Assembly (NCBI RefSeq): GCF_002858865.1
Contig: NZ_PJRR01000017.1
Location: forward strand, 1-64,000
DNA length: 64,000 nt
Origin: Caulobacter vibrioides
GTDB lineage: Bacteria > Pseudomonadota > Alphaproteobacteria > Caulobacterales > Caulobacteraceae
Direction: 5' to 3'
Positions within the stretch are counted from its first letter, which is position 1, and the number at the start of each line of letters is the position of its first letter. This document shows, one piece after another, positions 27,865 through 36,466 of the stretch. The notes under the pieces are model-generated. The model was not told the origin of the DNA and did not search any database. It worked only from the letters and a program-made list of their open reading frames with translations. The translations under genes and the position numbers were made by a program.

Positions 27865-28149
27865 GGGAGATCTTGCCTTACATTGCGGATACGCGGTCAC
27901 GCCTTCCCACCAAGCCCCCTTGGCGCGGCGACCCACCGCTCATGAGCAAGGCAACCTGCTTCGCCGCAGCATCGCAATCTTCCTGTCGCCTTTTCGTCGC
28001 ATTTCGCACCGAGTGTGGCATTACACACCCAGTTTTCGCGCAAGAATGTGCTGTTTTTGCCTGACCTTAGCGTCAAGCGGGGCGTCGCCACCGCGCCCTT
28101 GGCGCGGGACGCAAGCGGCCCGGGATTCGGCTGGGCTGGCTGAGAGCCC

Positions 28150-28839
28150 CTACCCCTCCGAAGATGCGGCGAAGCGCTTGGCCTGGGCGATCCAGGCATC
28201 GCGTTCGGCGCGCCCCTTCAGATTCAGCAGCTGGTCGATCGAGGCCAGTTCGTCAGGCGACCAGGCGGCGATCTGGCTGAAGCGGGTCACGCCCAGTTCC
28301 GCCAGCGAGGTCGCCAGCTTGGGGCCAATGCCCACCAGCCGCGTCAGATCGTCGGCGGCGGCTTCCAAAGGTTCGGCCACAACATCCGGAACGAGGTCGG
28401 GGACGGCGACGGCTTCAGGCTCAGGTTCGGGGATGACCGTGATCGCCGCCTTGGCGGTGTCGGCGACGATCTCCACGACGGTCTCGGCGGTCAGCGCCAG
28501 AGCGTCCTCCTCGCCGTCCATCGCGATCTCGACGATTTCCACCACCGCATCCGCGACAGGCTCAAGGATGGGTTCGACGATCGGCTCGGGCGCAGCCTCG
28601 AGCACCGCCTCGGCCTCAGTGGCGGGCGCCACGGGCTCGGGCGTCAGCGCCATCAGGGCTTCCAGGTTCACCGCCTCGCGCCAGCGCGACGCCCACCACC
28701 AGTAGGCCGCGCCGGCGGCCGCCGCGCCACCGAACATCAGCCACAGAGGCGAGGCCGCCCCCACCGCCACACGCGGCGCGACTTCAGGTTCGACCTTGTC
28801 GGTCGGGTACTGGGGAAGAAAGGTGAAAAGCGAAACCAT
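28150..28839 (-). CDS. Membrane-anchored helix-hairpin-helix protein with acidic linker
   Basis: 229 aa from ATG 28839, with AGGAG 7 nt upstream. After a short N-terminal segment there is one membrane helix (WLMFGGAAAAGAAYWWWA, about residues 32-50), then about 110 residues rich in Glu, Pro, Ala and Val, then a C-terminal helix-hairpin-helix-like domain (DDLTRLVGIGPKLATSLAELG, about residues 160-180). This domain resembles those found at the ends of ribosomal or DNA-binding helper proteins. The IGPK.A..L motif normally contacts a nucleic-acid backbone. The layout would hold a nucleic-acid-binding domain near the membrane. No named family recognised. Confidence 0.8.
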   Translation of the reverse strand: MVSLFTFLPQYPTDKVEPEVAPRVAVGAASPLWLMFGGAAAAGAAYWWWASRWREAVNLEALMALTPEPVAPATEAEAVLEAAPEPIVEPILEPVADAVVEIVEIAMDGEEDALALTAETVVEIVADTAKAAITVIPEPEPEAVAVPDLVPDVVAEPLEAAADDLTRLVGIGPKLATSLAELGVTRFSQIAAWSPDELASIDQLLNLKGRAERDAWIAQAKRFAASSEG

Positions 28840-28923
28840 GGCGCGCTCCTGGCAACCGCGATTTGTTGCAATGCAACATAGCACGGAAATTACGTTCGCA
28901 AGCGCAAAAAGACTACCGCTACG

Positions 28924-30204
28924 TCAATTCAGCCCGATCACCCGCAAAAGCACCGCAGTGATCACCGTCGCGGCGATCATCAGCAGCATGGGCAAGCGCA
29001 AAACAAAGGTCAGCCCCAGCGCCAGGGCGACTAGCCCGAACGCCACGGCATGAACGGAGCCCAGATCGGGAACCATGACGCGCAGCATCCCGCTTCCGAG
29101 GGTCTCGCCGCTGCGGAACAGCAGGTGGATCGCGAACCACAGCGCCAGCTGTCCGATGACGCCCACCGCCGCCGCCGACACCATGGCCAGGGCGCGGGCG
29201 GGCCTGGGCCGACGGCCCCACCGCTCGAACAGGGGGCCGCCGGCGAAGATCCACAGGAACGAGGGCGCGAAGGTCGCCCAGGCGGCCATCAGCCCTCCCA
29301 GCACGGCCAGCAACCAGGCGCTCTCGGCCGGCGCGGCCTGGAAAGCGCCGACGAAGCCGACGAACACGAAGACCAGAACGAGCGGTCCCGGCGTCGTCTC
29401 GGCCAGGCCCAGGCCGTCCAGCATCTGACTGGCCGACACCCAGCCAAAGCCCGCCGCCGCCTGCCCCAGATAGGCCAGCGCGGCATAGGCGCCGCCGAAA
29501 CTGATCGCCGCCAGGCCGCCGAAGGTCAGGCCCATCCAAGCCAGGGTCGAGCCTGGCGCGATTCCCCAGGCCAGGGCGATCGGCGCCAGCCAGGCCGCCA
29601 GGCACACCAGGGCCACGCGCGCGCCGCCGGTTCTGGCCGGCGCGACAGGGGTGGGCGCCGCCTCCCCTTTCCCGCCCAGGAACCAGCCCACTAGGCCTGC
29701 CGCCAGAACCACCAGCGGAAACGGAAGGGTGGTGAACGCCATCAAGGCGAAGGCCCCAGCCGCGACGGCGATCGCCGCGCGATCCTTCAGCGTCTTTTGA
29801 CCGATCCGGATCAGCGCCTGGACGACCAGCGCCACCACCGCCGCCTTCAGGCCCAGCAGGACCGGGCCTGCCCAGGCCGAGCGGCCATGGACGACATAAA
29901 GCGCCGAAAGGCCCAGGATCACCACAAGGCCCGGCAGGACAAACAACAGGCCCGCCGCCAGACCACCCCGGATCCCATGCAGCCGCCAGCCCAGCCAGGT
30001 GGCCAGCTGTTGCGCCTCGGGCCCCGGCAGCAGCATGCAGAAGCTCAGCGCGCGGGCGAACTCGGCGTCGTCGATCCATCGACGGACCTCGACCACCTCG
30101 CGATGCAGCAGAGCGATCTGGCCCGCCGGGCCGCCAAAGCCTAGCACGCCGACCTTCAGCCAGACCGGCAGGGCTTGAGCCAGGGTCGGCGACGGTCGCG
30201 TCAT
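28924..30204 (-). CDS. chrA: Chromate-type efflux transporter (CHR family, long form)
   Basis: 426 aa with two homologous halves of about six membrane segments each, the usual long-chain CHR layout. The N-terminal half has LGFGGPAGQIALLHREVV and ARALSFCMLLPGPEAQQLATWLG, and the second half repeats FGGAYAALAYLGQ and ETTPGPLVLVFVFVGFVG. Family members export chromate, and some may carry other anions. The gene starts one base after the rlmJ stop (TGAcATG), so it is co-transcribed with rlmJ and the WYL regulator. The chromate substrate is family knowledge, not shown here. Confidence 0.88.
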   Translation of the reverse strand: MTRPSPTLAQALPVWLKVGVLGFGGPAGQIALLHREVVEVRRWIDDAEFARALSFCMLLPGPEAQQLATWLGWRLHGIRGGLAAGLLFVLPGLVVILGLSALYVVHGRSAWAGPVLLGLKAAVVALVVQALIRIGQKTLKDRAAIAVAAGAFALMAFTTLPFPLVVLAAGLVGWFLGGKGEAAPTPVAPARTGGARVALVCLAAWLAPIALAWGIAPGSTLAWMGLTFGGLAAISFGGAYAALAYLGQAAAGFGWVSASQMLDGLGLAETTPGPLVLVFVFVGFVGAFQAAPAESAWLLAVLGGLMAAWATFAPSFLWIFAGGPLFERWGRRPRPARALAMVSAAAVGVIGQLALWFAIHLLFRSGETLGSGMLRVMVPDLGSVHAVAFGLVALALGLTFVLRLPMLLMIAATVITAVLLRVIGLN

Positions 30205-30205
30205 G

Positions 30206-31027
30206 TCAGGTCCGCCAGACCCGCGAGCGGCCGCCGGGCTCGCCGAGGCGCGTAGCGATCCAGTCGCCGGCCGCTACGGCCGCGTCCTCGACCGAGGGCG
30301 GCGCGCCGATCATCACCATCGCACAGCCGTTCATCTTCATCGGGTCCGTCAGGGGGCGAAGGCGGAGCTCCGCCACTAACAAGTCGCTCGTGACGGTTTC
30401 CATCGCCCGCAGGAAGGCGTCGAAGGTCTCCAGATCCTTGATCGGCAGCCAGATGGCCAGGGCCGCATCGGGCGCGCGGGCCAGCACGGCGCGGGTGGTG
30501 GCGACGATGCGATCATAGTCGTCCGGCCGCTCGAACGGCGGGTCGATGACGATGAAGGCGCGGCCGCCCTTGCCGGCGTCCTTGACGGCGGTGTCGAAGC
30601 CGTCGGCCTGCAGCGCGCGGGCGTTGGCGCAGGGCGCCAGGGTCTTGCGAAGGAGATCGGCGTCATCGTCGCGCAGTTCGCATCCGGCATAGCGGTCTGC
30701 GCCACGCAGCGCCCTCGCCATCAGGCGTGGCGAGCCGGGATAGAGGTCGCCGTCCTTGCCGCCGTTCATCTGCGTAACGGCGTTCAGTAGCAGCTGGAAC
30801 ACCGCCGGCGCGTCGGCGGCCGCCTTGAGCCGGAAGATCCCCGCCTGGGCCTCGCCCGAGCGTCGCGCCATCTCGCCGGCCAGGTCATAGCCGCCCGCCC
30901 CGGCGTGGGTGTCGATCACCGCCAGTGCGTCGCTCTCCCCCTGCAAGGCCGAGAGCATGGCCAGCAGGATCGCGTGCTTGTGCAGGTCGGCGAAGTTGCC
31001 GGCGTGGAAGGCGTGGCGGTAGTTCAT
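30206..31027 (-). CDS. rlmJ: 23S rRNA (adenine2030-N6)-methyltransferase RlmJ
   Basis: 273 aa, normal RlmJ length. The N-terminus MNYRHAFHAGNFADLHKH is the family signature, followed by DTHAGAGGYDL as the SAM-binding motif and VIDPPFERPDDY, the DPPY-type catalytic motif of N6-adenine methyltransferases (here DPPF). It methylates A2030 in 23S rRNA. It lies 10 bp downstream of the WYL regulator and 1 bp upstream of the CHR transporter on the same strand. Confidence 0.94.
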   Translation of the reverse strand: MNYRHAFHAGNFADLHKHAILLAMLSALQGESDALAVIDTHAGAGGYDLAGEMARRSGEAQAGIFRLKAAADAPAVFQLLLNAVTQMNGGKDGDLYPGSPRLMARALRGADRYAGCELRDDDADLLRKTLAPCANARALQADGFDTAVKDAGKGGRAFIVIDPPFERPDDYDRIVATTRAVLARAPDAALAIWLPIKDLETFDAFLRAMETVTSDLLVAELRLRPLTDPMKMNGCAMVMIGAPPSVEDAAVAAGDWIATRLGEPGGRSRVWRT

Positions 31028-31037
31028 GTGCTGGCTC

Positions 31038-32021
31038 CTACCACGCCCCGTGCGCGCGACCAGCCTCGCGCAACTCCTGCACCATCATATCCCTGAGCGC
31101 CTGCGGCGCGACGATCTCGACCGCGTCGCCCCAGGTGAACAGATGCCAGGACAGTTCGCGCATCCCCCCGGCCCGGAAAGTGACGAGCACTGAGCCGTCC
31201 GCTTCCGGCGTCACCTTTTGGGTCGCGTGGAAGCGCCAGCGCAGGGCGTCCTCGGCGCGGCTCTTGTGGATGCGCAGCACCACGTCCTGGATCTCGTCGT
31301 GATAGATGCCGAAGCTCTCGTCGGCGAAGGCCTGCAGCGAGAAGTCCTGCGGCGGCGGGGCGGGCTTGTCGAGCACCTTCAGGTCGCTCATCCGGTCCAG
31401 CCGCCAGGAGCGCGGCTTGCCGCCCTTCCCTTCCAGCGCCACCAGATAGTTGGAGCGGCCGAACAGCACGCCCAGCGGCGTCACCTCCCGCGTCCGGCCG
31501 GGCGTGGAGCCGCCTTCATAGCGAAACGACAGGGCCTGCAGCCCCTTGATCGCGGCGCGGATCGCGCCCAGCACGGCCTGATCCTCATAAGGGCGTGGGC
31601 CGGCGTGGACGGCGATCGTTTCGGCCTGGACCAGGGCCTCGACATCGGGCGCCACCCGGCGGCGGGCCGAGCCGCGCAGCGCCGACAAGAGCTTGGCCTC
31701 CAGGGCGTAAAGCGAGGCGGCGCGGGCGTCGGCCCCGGAGGCGCGCAGCGAGTCGGCGGCCACCCGCAGCGCGGCCAACTCTTCGGCGGTCGGGGTCTGA
31801 AAGACGCCGTCCAGGCCCGAAGGGATGCGGAAGCGCTTGGTCGGCGGATCGTCGATCGCCTCCATCTGCGGAAAGGCCGCCCAGACCGCATCACGCATGC
31901 GCTCTGCGGTGCGGCGGCCCACGCCCAGGGCTGCGGCCATCTCGTCCAGGGTCAGCCCCTCGGCGGACCCAGCCAGCATCCGGGCCAGATCCAGAAGGCG
32001 GGTGGCTTTCTCGTGTCTCAT
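31038..32021 (-). CDS. driD: WYL-domain transcriptional regulator, DriD-like
   Basis: 327 aa from ATG 32021 (MRHEKATRLL). Earlier ATGs at 32033 and 32063 would overlap the putative operator. The N-terminus is a winged HTH (LTLDEMAAALGVGRRTAERMRDAV), the middle a helical linker, and the C-terminal part a WYL domain (ALSFRYEGGSTPGRTREVTPLGVLF) followed by a WCX region. In Caulobacter, DriD is a WYL activator of the SOS-independent DNA damage response, opened by single-stranded DNA. The length and the nearness to recA agree with it. The gene name is my inference; the WYL family is certain. An 18-bp word in front of it recurs upstream of recA. It heads a run with rlmJ and chrA. Confidence 0.8.
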   Translation of the reverse strand: MRHEKATRLLDLARMLAGSAEGLTLDEMAAALGVGRRTAERMRDAVWAAFPQMEAIDDPPTKRFRIPSGLDGVFQTPTAEELAALRVAADSLRASGADARAASLYALEAKLLSALRGSARRRVAPDVEALVQAETIAVHAGPRPYEDQAVLGAIRAAIKGLQALSFRYEGGSTPGRTREVTPLGVLFGRSNYLVALEGKGGKPRSWRLDRMSDLKVLDKPAPPPQDFSLQAFADESFGIYHDEIQDVVLRIHKSRAEDALRWRFHATQKVTPEADGSVLVTFRAGGMRELSWHLFTWGDAVEIVAPQALRDMMVQELREAGRAHGAW

Positions 32022-32033
32022 GCCGCCCGTCAT

Positions 32034-32051
32034 ACGACCGTTTCTGTCGCA
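32034..32051. promoter_or_regulatory. Putative DriD/WYL-regulator binding site upstream of driD
   Basis: The 18-bp word ACGACCGTTTCTGTCGCA ends 13 bp before the regulator start codon and is identical to one upstream of recA (41711-41728). It has imperfect dyad symmetry (TACGAC-N7-GTCGCA). It lies in the 80-bp gap between the regulator and the divergent small gene at 32102. Confidence 0.6.
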
Positions 32052-32101
32052 ATGCGCGGACAATCTTCCATCATCGCCCCTGGAGAACCCAAGGACCCCC
32101 G

Positions 32102-32452
32102 ATGACCCGCTTCGCCTGCCCCGCCTGGACGATCGCCCCCGTCAACGCCGCCATGATCTCGGCGGTGCTGGACTTCGCCGACATCCATCGCGATCTGGGC
32201 GGCGGCCGCAGCCTGCGCCGGATCAGCCACGAGCGCGCGGCCAAGGCCGACATGTTCCTGCTGCTAGGCCGCGACGTCGAGCGCGTCACCGACATCGGCC
32301 TCGTGTGGAACGATCGGGAGGACCAGATCGTCCGCGTCACCGACGACGCCGAACTGCGCGAGTCGCGCTTCATGCCCTGGGAAGACGCCTTCGAGCTTTT
32401 CGAGACCGAAGAGACCGACGAAAGGGCCGAACCCCTGCGTCTCTGCGCCTGA
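32102..32452 (+). CDS. Hypothetical protein, 116 aa
   Basis: ATG 32102 has AAGGA 7 nt upstream; the longer frame from 31595 runs antisense inside the regulator and is not believed. The protein is soluble and acidic, with no signal peptide, and ends in a Glu-rich tail (FELFETEETDERAEPL). MPWEDAFELFE and DIGLVWNDREDQI give no recognised motif. It is transcribed divergently from the WYL regulator, so the 18-bp putative operator between them could also act on it. Confidence 0.7.
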   Translation: MTRFACPAWTIAPVNAAMISAVLDFADIHRDLGGGRSLRRISHERAAKADMFLLLGRDVERVTDIGLVWNDREDQIVRVTDDAELRESRFMPWEDAFELFETEETDERAEPLRLCA

Positions 32453-32748
32453 CACCCCGCATCGCGCCGCAGCCAGATCGCCGCCTCCAAGCCGAGGCGC
32501 CGGTGCGTTCTGCCTAAAATCCGTGAACAGACGCCGCGCAAAGGGGCGCCACCATGGGCGCTGGCGCGGCTTGCGCATTTTTCTTCGGCGCGCCCATTGC
32601 CGAACGCCACAGCTTGAAACCTCATGAATAGATCGATGGTTCGTCGATATATTTTTAGTACCCGCGTCAAAAAATATAATCGCCGGGAGAAAAACGCCAT
32701 GGAGAAGGGAATCGTCATGCGTCAATAAACAGAATGAGGGGGCTACTT
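32453..32748 (+). promoter_or_regulatory. Leader region of the second TonB-dependent receptor
   Basis: 296 bp without a credible gene. The segment 32600-32700 is strikingly AT-rich for this genome and contains a TATAAT at 32675-32680 without a good -35 at the usual distance. GAGGGGG 6 nt before the receptor ATG is the ribosome binding site. No terminator for the preceding small gene is evident. Confidence 0.45.
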
Positions 32749-35370
32749 ATGACTCAGCGTTTTAAACCCGCACTTCTTGCGGGTATTTCCGCGCTATCCA
32801 TTACTTCAGTATACTTCACACCCAGCTTCGCTGCTGACACTGCTGTAGCGACCGCCGACACCCAGGCCGCAGAACTCGACACGGTTGTCGTCACGGCCCG
32901 CGGCAAACCTCGCACGGTTCTCGACTCCGCCGTCCCGGTCGACTCCTTCAGCGAGAGCGATATCAAGGCGTCGACCTTCACCGACACCAACGACATTCTG
33001 AAGACCCTGGTCCCGTCCTACACCCTGGCTCGTGAGCCGATCTCGGACGGCGCCACCTTCGTTCGCCCCGCCAGCCTGCGCGGCCTGCCCACCGACAAGA
33101 CCCTATTCATGGTCAACTCCAAGCGCCGCCATCGTTCGGCGCTGGTGACCATCGGCGGCACCGGCGCCCAGGCGCCCGACGCGGCCACCATCCCCGCCTC
33201 GGCCCTCAAGAACGTGGTCGTCACCCGCGACGGCGCGGGCGCGCAATACGGCTCGGACGCCATCGCCGGCGTCATCGACTTCCAGCTGAAGGACAGCCCC
33301 AGCGGCGGCTCGCTGATCGCCCAGTATGGCCAGTTCTATCTGGGCGACGGCGAGGACGTGCTGCTCACCGGCAACCTTGGCCTGCCGATCGGCGAGAAAG
33401 GCTTCATCAACACCACGGTCGAATACACCAGCCAGAACCAGGTCAACCGCGGCAAGCAGTACTGCAATGTCGGCATCCCGAACCAGTCGGCCGGCTTCTG
33501 CGTCACCAGCTATGCGGCGGCCAACCCGGCCTATAAGGCGCTGATCAACGACTACGTCCAGAAGTGGGGCCAGCCCGACGCCGAGGCCACGCGCGCCGTC
33601 GTCAACGCCGGCTACGCCTTCAGCGATAACCTGTCGATCTACGGCTTCGCCAACTATTCCAAGAGCAGCGCGGTCGAGTACTTCAACTACCGTCCGCCGG
33701 TCAGCAACGCCGTCAACGCCACGCCGATCCGCCTGCAGGATGGCTCGACCTTCCAGTTCAGCTCGATCTTCCCGGCCGGCTTCACCCCGATGTTCGGCGG
33801 CGATGTCAGCGACTACAGCATGACCGGCGGGGTCAAGGGCCTGACCGGTTACGGCCTCAGCTATGACCTGTCGGCGCGGTACGGCAACAACAAGATCGCC
33901 TATTCGATCTGGGACACCGTCAACCCCTCGATGGGCCCGGCCTCGCCCAAGAAATTCTACGACGGCGCGCTGGTCTCGACGGAATCCTCGGCCAACGCCG
34001 ACTTCGCCTATGACTGGGACGGCTTGAGCTTCAAGACCCCGGTGACGATCAACTTCGGCGCGGAATATCGCAAGGAAGGCTACGAGATCGAGCCGGGCGA
34101 TGTGCCCTCGTACATCGCCGGGACCTGGGCGGTGCCCGATCCGTTCAAGTTCTGTAACGCCACGACCCGCACCCCGACCGCGGCGGGCCTCGCCCTGCCG
34201 GCCACCGCCGGCCTGAACTGCGCCAACTATCTGTCGACCACCGCCGACGGCTTCGCCGGCATCGATCCGGTCTACAACGCCCTGGCGGTTGGCTCGAATG
34301 GCTTCCCGGGCAATACGCCGCTGTACTCCGGCAAGCTGACCCGCGACTCCTACGCCGGCTATCTGGAGACCTCGGGCAATGTGACCGAGGAATGGTTCCT
34401 CGACTTCGCGGTGCGCGGCGAGCACTTCTCCGACTTCGGCAGCACCTGGAACGGCAAGGCCGCCACCCAGTACCAGCTGACGCCGAACTTCGGTCTTCGC
34501 GGTTCGGTCGGCACCGGCTTCCGCGCCCCCACCCCCGGTCAGGCGTTCACCACCAACGTCTCCACCCGGGTCGAGAATGGCGCGATCATCGCTTCGGGCC
34601 TGTTCCCGGCGACCAATCCGGTGGCCAAGTTCCTGGGCGCCAAGGACCTGAAGCCCGAGAAGTCCACCAACCTAGCCATCGGCTTCACGGCGACCCCGAT
34701 CGAGGGGCTGTCGCTGACGGTCGACGCCTACAGCATCAAGATCAAGGACCAGTTCTACGCCACTACGCCGATCACCGTGACGCCGGCGATCCGGACGGCG
34801 CTGGTCTCCGCCAGCATTCCGGGCGCTGACACCATCGGCCAGGTGCAGTTCTTCCAGAACGCCTTCGACTCCACGACGCGCGGCATCGACGTCGTCGCCA
34901 CCTACCGGATGAGCTGGGAAAACGGCCAGTCGACCAACCTTTCGGTCAGCGGCAACTACAACAAGTTCAAGATCGACAAGGTCTTCTCGACCAACTTCTT
35001 CGACGCCGAAGGCGTGCACGACTTCGAGAACGCCGCGCCGCGCTGGCGGTCGGTGATCTCGGCGACGCACCAGATCGACAAGTTCAAGGCCGTCGGCCGC
35101 CTGAACATCTGGGGCCCGTACAAGAACATGTTCAGCGTCGGCAATCCGATCGTCCAGAAGTGGGATCCGGAGACCTTCTTCGATCTGGAGATGTCCTACC
35201 AGGCCACCGACAACTACTCGGTCGCCATCGGCGCGCGGAACCTGTTCGCCAACTATCCCGATCCCGACAAGACCGGCGAGTCGGCCACCAACGGCCGCAT
35301 CTATCGCTCGGACGCCATCGTCGATTGGCAAGGCGGCTTCTGGTACGCTCGACTGTCGGCGACGTTCTAG
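32749..35370 (+). CDS. TonB-dependent receptor
   Basis: 873 aa from ATG 32749, chosen for GAGGGGG 6 nt upstream; an ATG at 32734 is weaker. A signal peptide of about 28 residues ends PSFAAD, followed by a TonB box-like LDTVVVTARG near residue 45, a plug domain (RPASLRGLPTDKTLFMVNSKRR; GAGAQYGSDAIAGVIDFQL) and a barrel ending in ARLSATF. Both the plug and the last strand look intact. It has its own strong terminator. The ligand is unknown. The flanking genes give no direct clue, although the amine-oxidation operon lies about 1 kb downstream. Confidence 0.95.
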   Translation: MTQRFKPALLAGISALSITSVYFTPSFAADTAVATADTQAAELDTVVVTARGKPRTVLDSAVPVDSFSESDIKASTFTDTNDILKTLVPSYTLAREPISDGATFVRPASLRGLPTDKTLFMVNSKRRHRSALVTIGGTGAQAPDAATIPASALKNVVVTRDGAGAQYGSDAIAGVIDFQLKDSPSGGSLIAQYGQFYLGDGEDVLLTGNLGLPIGEKGFINTTVEYTSQNQVNRGKQYCNVGIPNQSAGFCVTSYAAANPAYKALINDYVQKWGQPDAEATRAVVNAGYAFSDNLSIYGFANYSKSSAVEYFNYRPPVSNAVNATPIRLQDGSTFQFSSIFPAGFTPMFGGDVSDYSMTGGVKGLTGYGLSYDLSARYGNNKIAYSIWDTVNPSMGPASPKKFYDGALVSTESSANADFAYDWDGLSFKTPVTINFGAEYRKEGYEIEPGDVPSYIAGTWAVPDPFKFCNATTRTPTAAGLALPATAGLNCANYLSTTADGFAGIDPVYNALAVGSNGFPGNTPLYSGKLTRDSYAGYLETSGNVTEEWFLDFAVRGEHFSDFGSTWNGKAATQYQLTPNFGLRGSVGTGFRAPTPGQAFTTNVSTRVENGAIIASGLFPATNPVAKFLGAKDLKPEKSTNLAIGFTATPIEGLSLTVDAYSIKIKDQFYATTPITVTPAIRTALVSASIPGADTIGQVQFFQNAFDSTTRGIDVVATYRMSWENGQSTNLSVSGNYNKFKIDKVFSTNFFDAEGVHDFENAAPRWRSVISATHQIDKFKAVGRLNIWGPYKNMFSVGNPIVQKWDPETFFDLEMSYQATDNYSVAIGARNLFANYPDPDKTGESATNGRIYRSDAIVDWQGGFWYARLSATF

Positions 35371-35423
35371 GATCAACACTCACGGCGGTGGGCGGCCTGC
35401 TCGCTCACCGTCTGAAACAACGA

Positions 35424-35455
35424 AGGGCCGGGGCGATCCTCGGCCCTTTTTCTTT
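35424..35455 (+). terminator. Intrinsic terminator after the TonB-dependent receptor
   Basis: A 7-bp stem AGGGCCG / CGGCCCT with a 10-nt loop, followed by TTTTCTTTGG. It begins about 53 bp after the receptor stop. Confidence 0.85.
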
Positions 35456-35502
35456 GGCTGTTTCGGGTTGAGTGTTGATGAGATCGTGGGAGCCGCCCTC
35501 GC

Positions 35503-35577
35503 CCTTCGACAGGCTCAGGGTGAGGACGACTTTGGAGTCCTGCGCGCACAAAATCCTCATCCTGAGCTTGTCGAAGG
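35503..35577. repeat. Imperfect inverted repeat, dispersed intergenic type
   Basis: The 24-bp arm at 35503-35526 (starts CCTTCGACAGGCTCAGG) pairs with the arm at 35554-35577 (ends GAGCTTGTCGAAGG) with two mismatches, enclosing 27 bp. Sequences of this form are commonly scattered between alphaproteobacterial genes. It lies between the convergent receptor and GNAT genes. Confidence 0.8.
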
Positions 35578-35638
35578 ACGAGGATTTCGCTCCGGATCTG
35601 CGGTTACACGCGACCTGAGTTCAGCTCTTTTCTTCCCG

Positions 35639-36184
35639 CTAAAGCGCCTTGCCCATCCGGATCAGCGGCACGCGGTAGCCCGTCGAGGTCACGGCCTCGA
35701 AGGGCTCGATGTCGTGGTACCCGCAGGCGCGATACAGCGGCACGCCGCCCATGGTCGCGGCCATCTCGACGCTGGAGAAGCCCTCGGCGCGGGCGGCGGC
35801 TTCGCAGGCGTCCAGAATGATCCGGCCCACGCCTTTGCGGGTGTGATCGGGGTGGGTGTACATCGCCCGCACCCGGGCGGCGTCGGTCTTGGGGTCCAGA
35901 AGCGCCGCGTCGCGCCCCGCCGAATGATCACCGCCGAACAGGGTGGCCCGCCGGCTCCAGCCGCCGCAGCCGGCGATCGCTGCGCCGTCCTCGACCACGA
36001 AATAGGTGCCGTCGGCGATCAACTGGGTGTCCAGGCCCATGATCTCGTACGACGCCTTGACCCCCTCGGGCGGCAGAAAATCCTGAAGCAGCTCGCCGAT
36101 CGCACGGTCCATCAGCGCCGACAGCGCGGGCATGTCTTCAGGGCGCGCCAGGCGCAGGCGAAGGTGGGGACGGGCATCGGTCAT
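35639..36184 (-). CDS. GNAT-family N-acetyltransferase
   Basis: 181 aa from the second of two adjacent start codons. The acetyl-CoA-binding motif A is present as VRAMYTHPDHTRKGVGRIILDACE (R/Q-x-x-G-x-G/A form at TRKGVG), preceded by a beta bulge and followed by PLYRACGYHDIE, the motif B tyrosine region. It transfers an acetyl group from acetyl-CoA to an amine of unknown identity. It is convergent with the receptor gene and divergent from the amine-oxidase operon. Confidence 0.88.
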   Translation of the reverse strand: MTDARPHLRLRLARPEDMPALSALMDRAIGELLQDFLPPEGVKASYEIMGLDTQLIADGTYFVVEDGAAIAGCGGWSRRATLFGGDHSAGRDAALLDPKTDAARVRAMYTHPDHTRKGVGRIILDACEAAARAEGFSSVEMAATMGGVPLYRACGYHDIEPFEAVTSTGYRVPLIRMGKAL

Positions 36185-36310
36185 CACCCTTCATCACCTC
36201 GCGCCGATCCAAGGCAAAAACAAGGATTCGGCGGGGGCGGCGCGATCCCGCGCCCTCGCTCAGTGATCGAACAATCACCGCCCCAGGCGCCCAATGGCGA
36301 GGCGTCTGAC

Positions 36311-36466
36311 ATGTCAGTCCGGGCCACCACGGAAAACGGATTGCGCGCCGGAAGCGCGCCTTTCGAGATGGTGAAGGTTTCGGCGCTGGGGATGGCCGAG
36401 ACCGCGCGGGTCGTCCTGGCGACGCCTCCGCAAAAACAAGGGCAGGGATTGTATGAGCGGATCTGA
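36311..36466 (+). CDS. Possible leader ORF upstream of the amine oxidase (51 aa)
   Basis: A 51-codon frame starting ATG 36311 with GAGG 8 nt upstream, ending TGA 14 bp inside the amine oxidase gene. Its product (MSVRATTENGL...QGLYERI) has no recognised domain or signal peptide. It could be a leader peptide that couples translation to the operon, or chance in a GC-rich region. Support is weak. Confidence 0.25.
   Translation: MSVRATTENGLRAGSAPFEMVKVSALGMAETARVVLATPPQKQGQGLYERI

Noticed and set aside
35468..36466. 332-codon plus-strand frame antisense to the GNAT gene.
   Set aside because: Most of it is a shadow of the acetyltransferase; only its last 51 codons have an independent possible start and are listed separately at low confidence.
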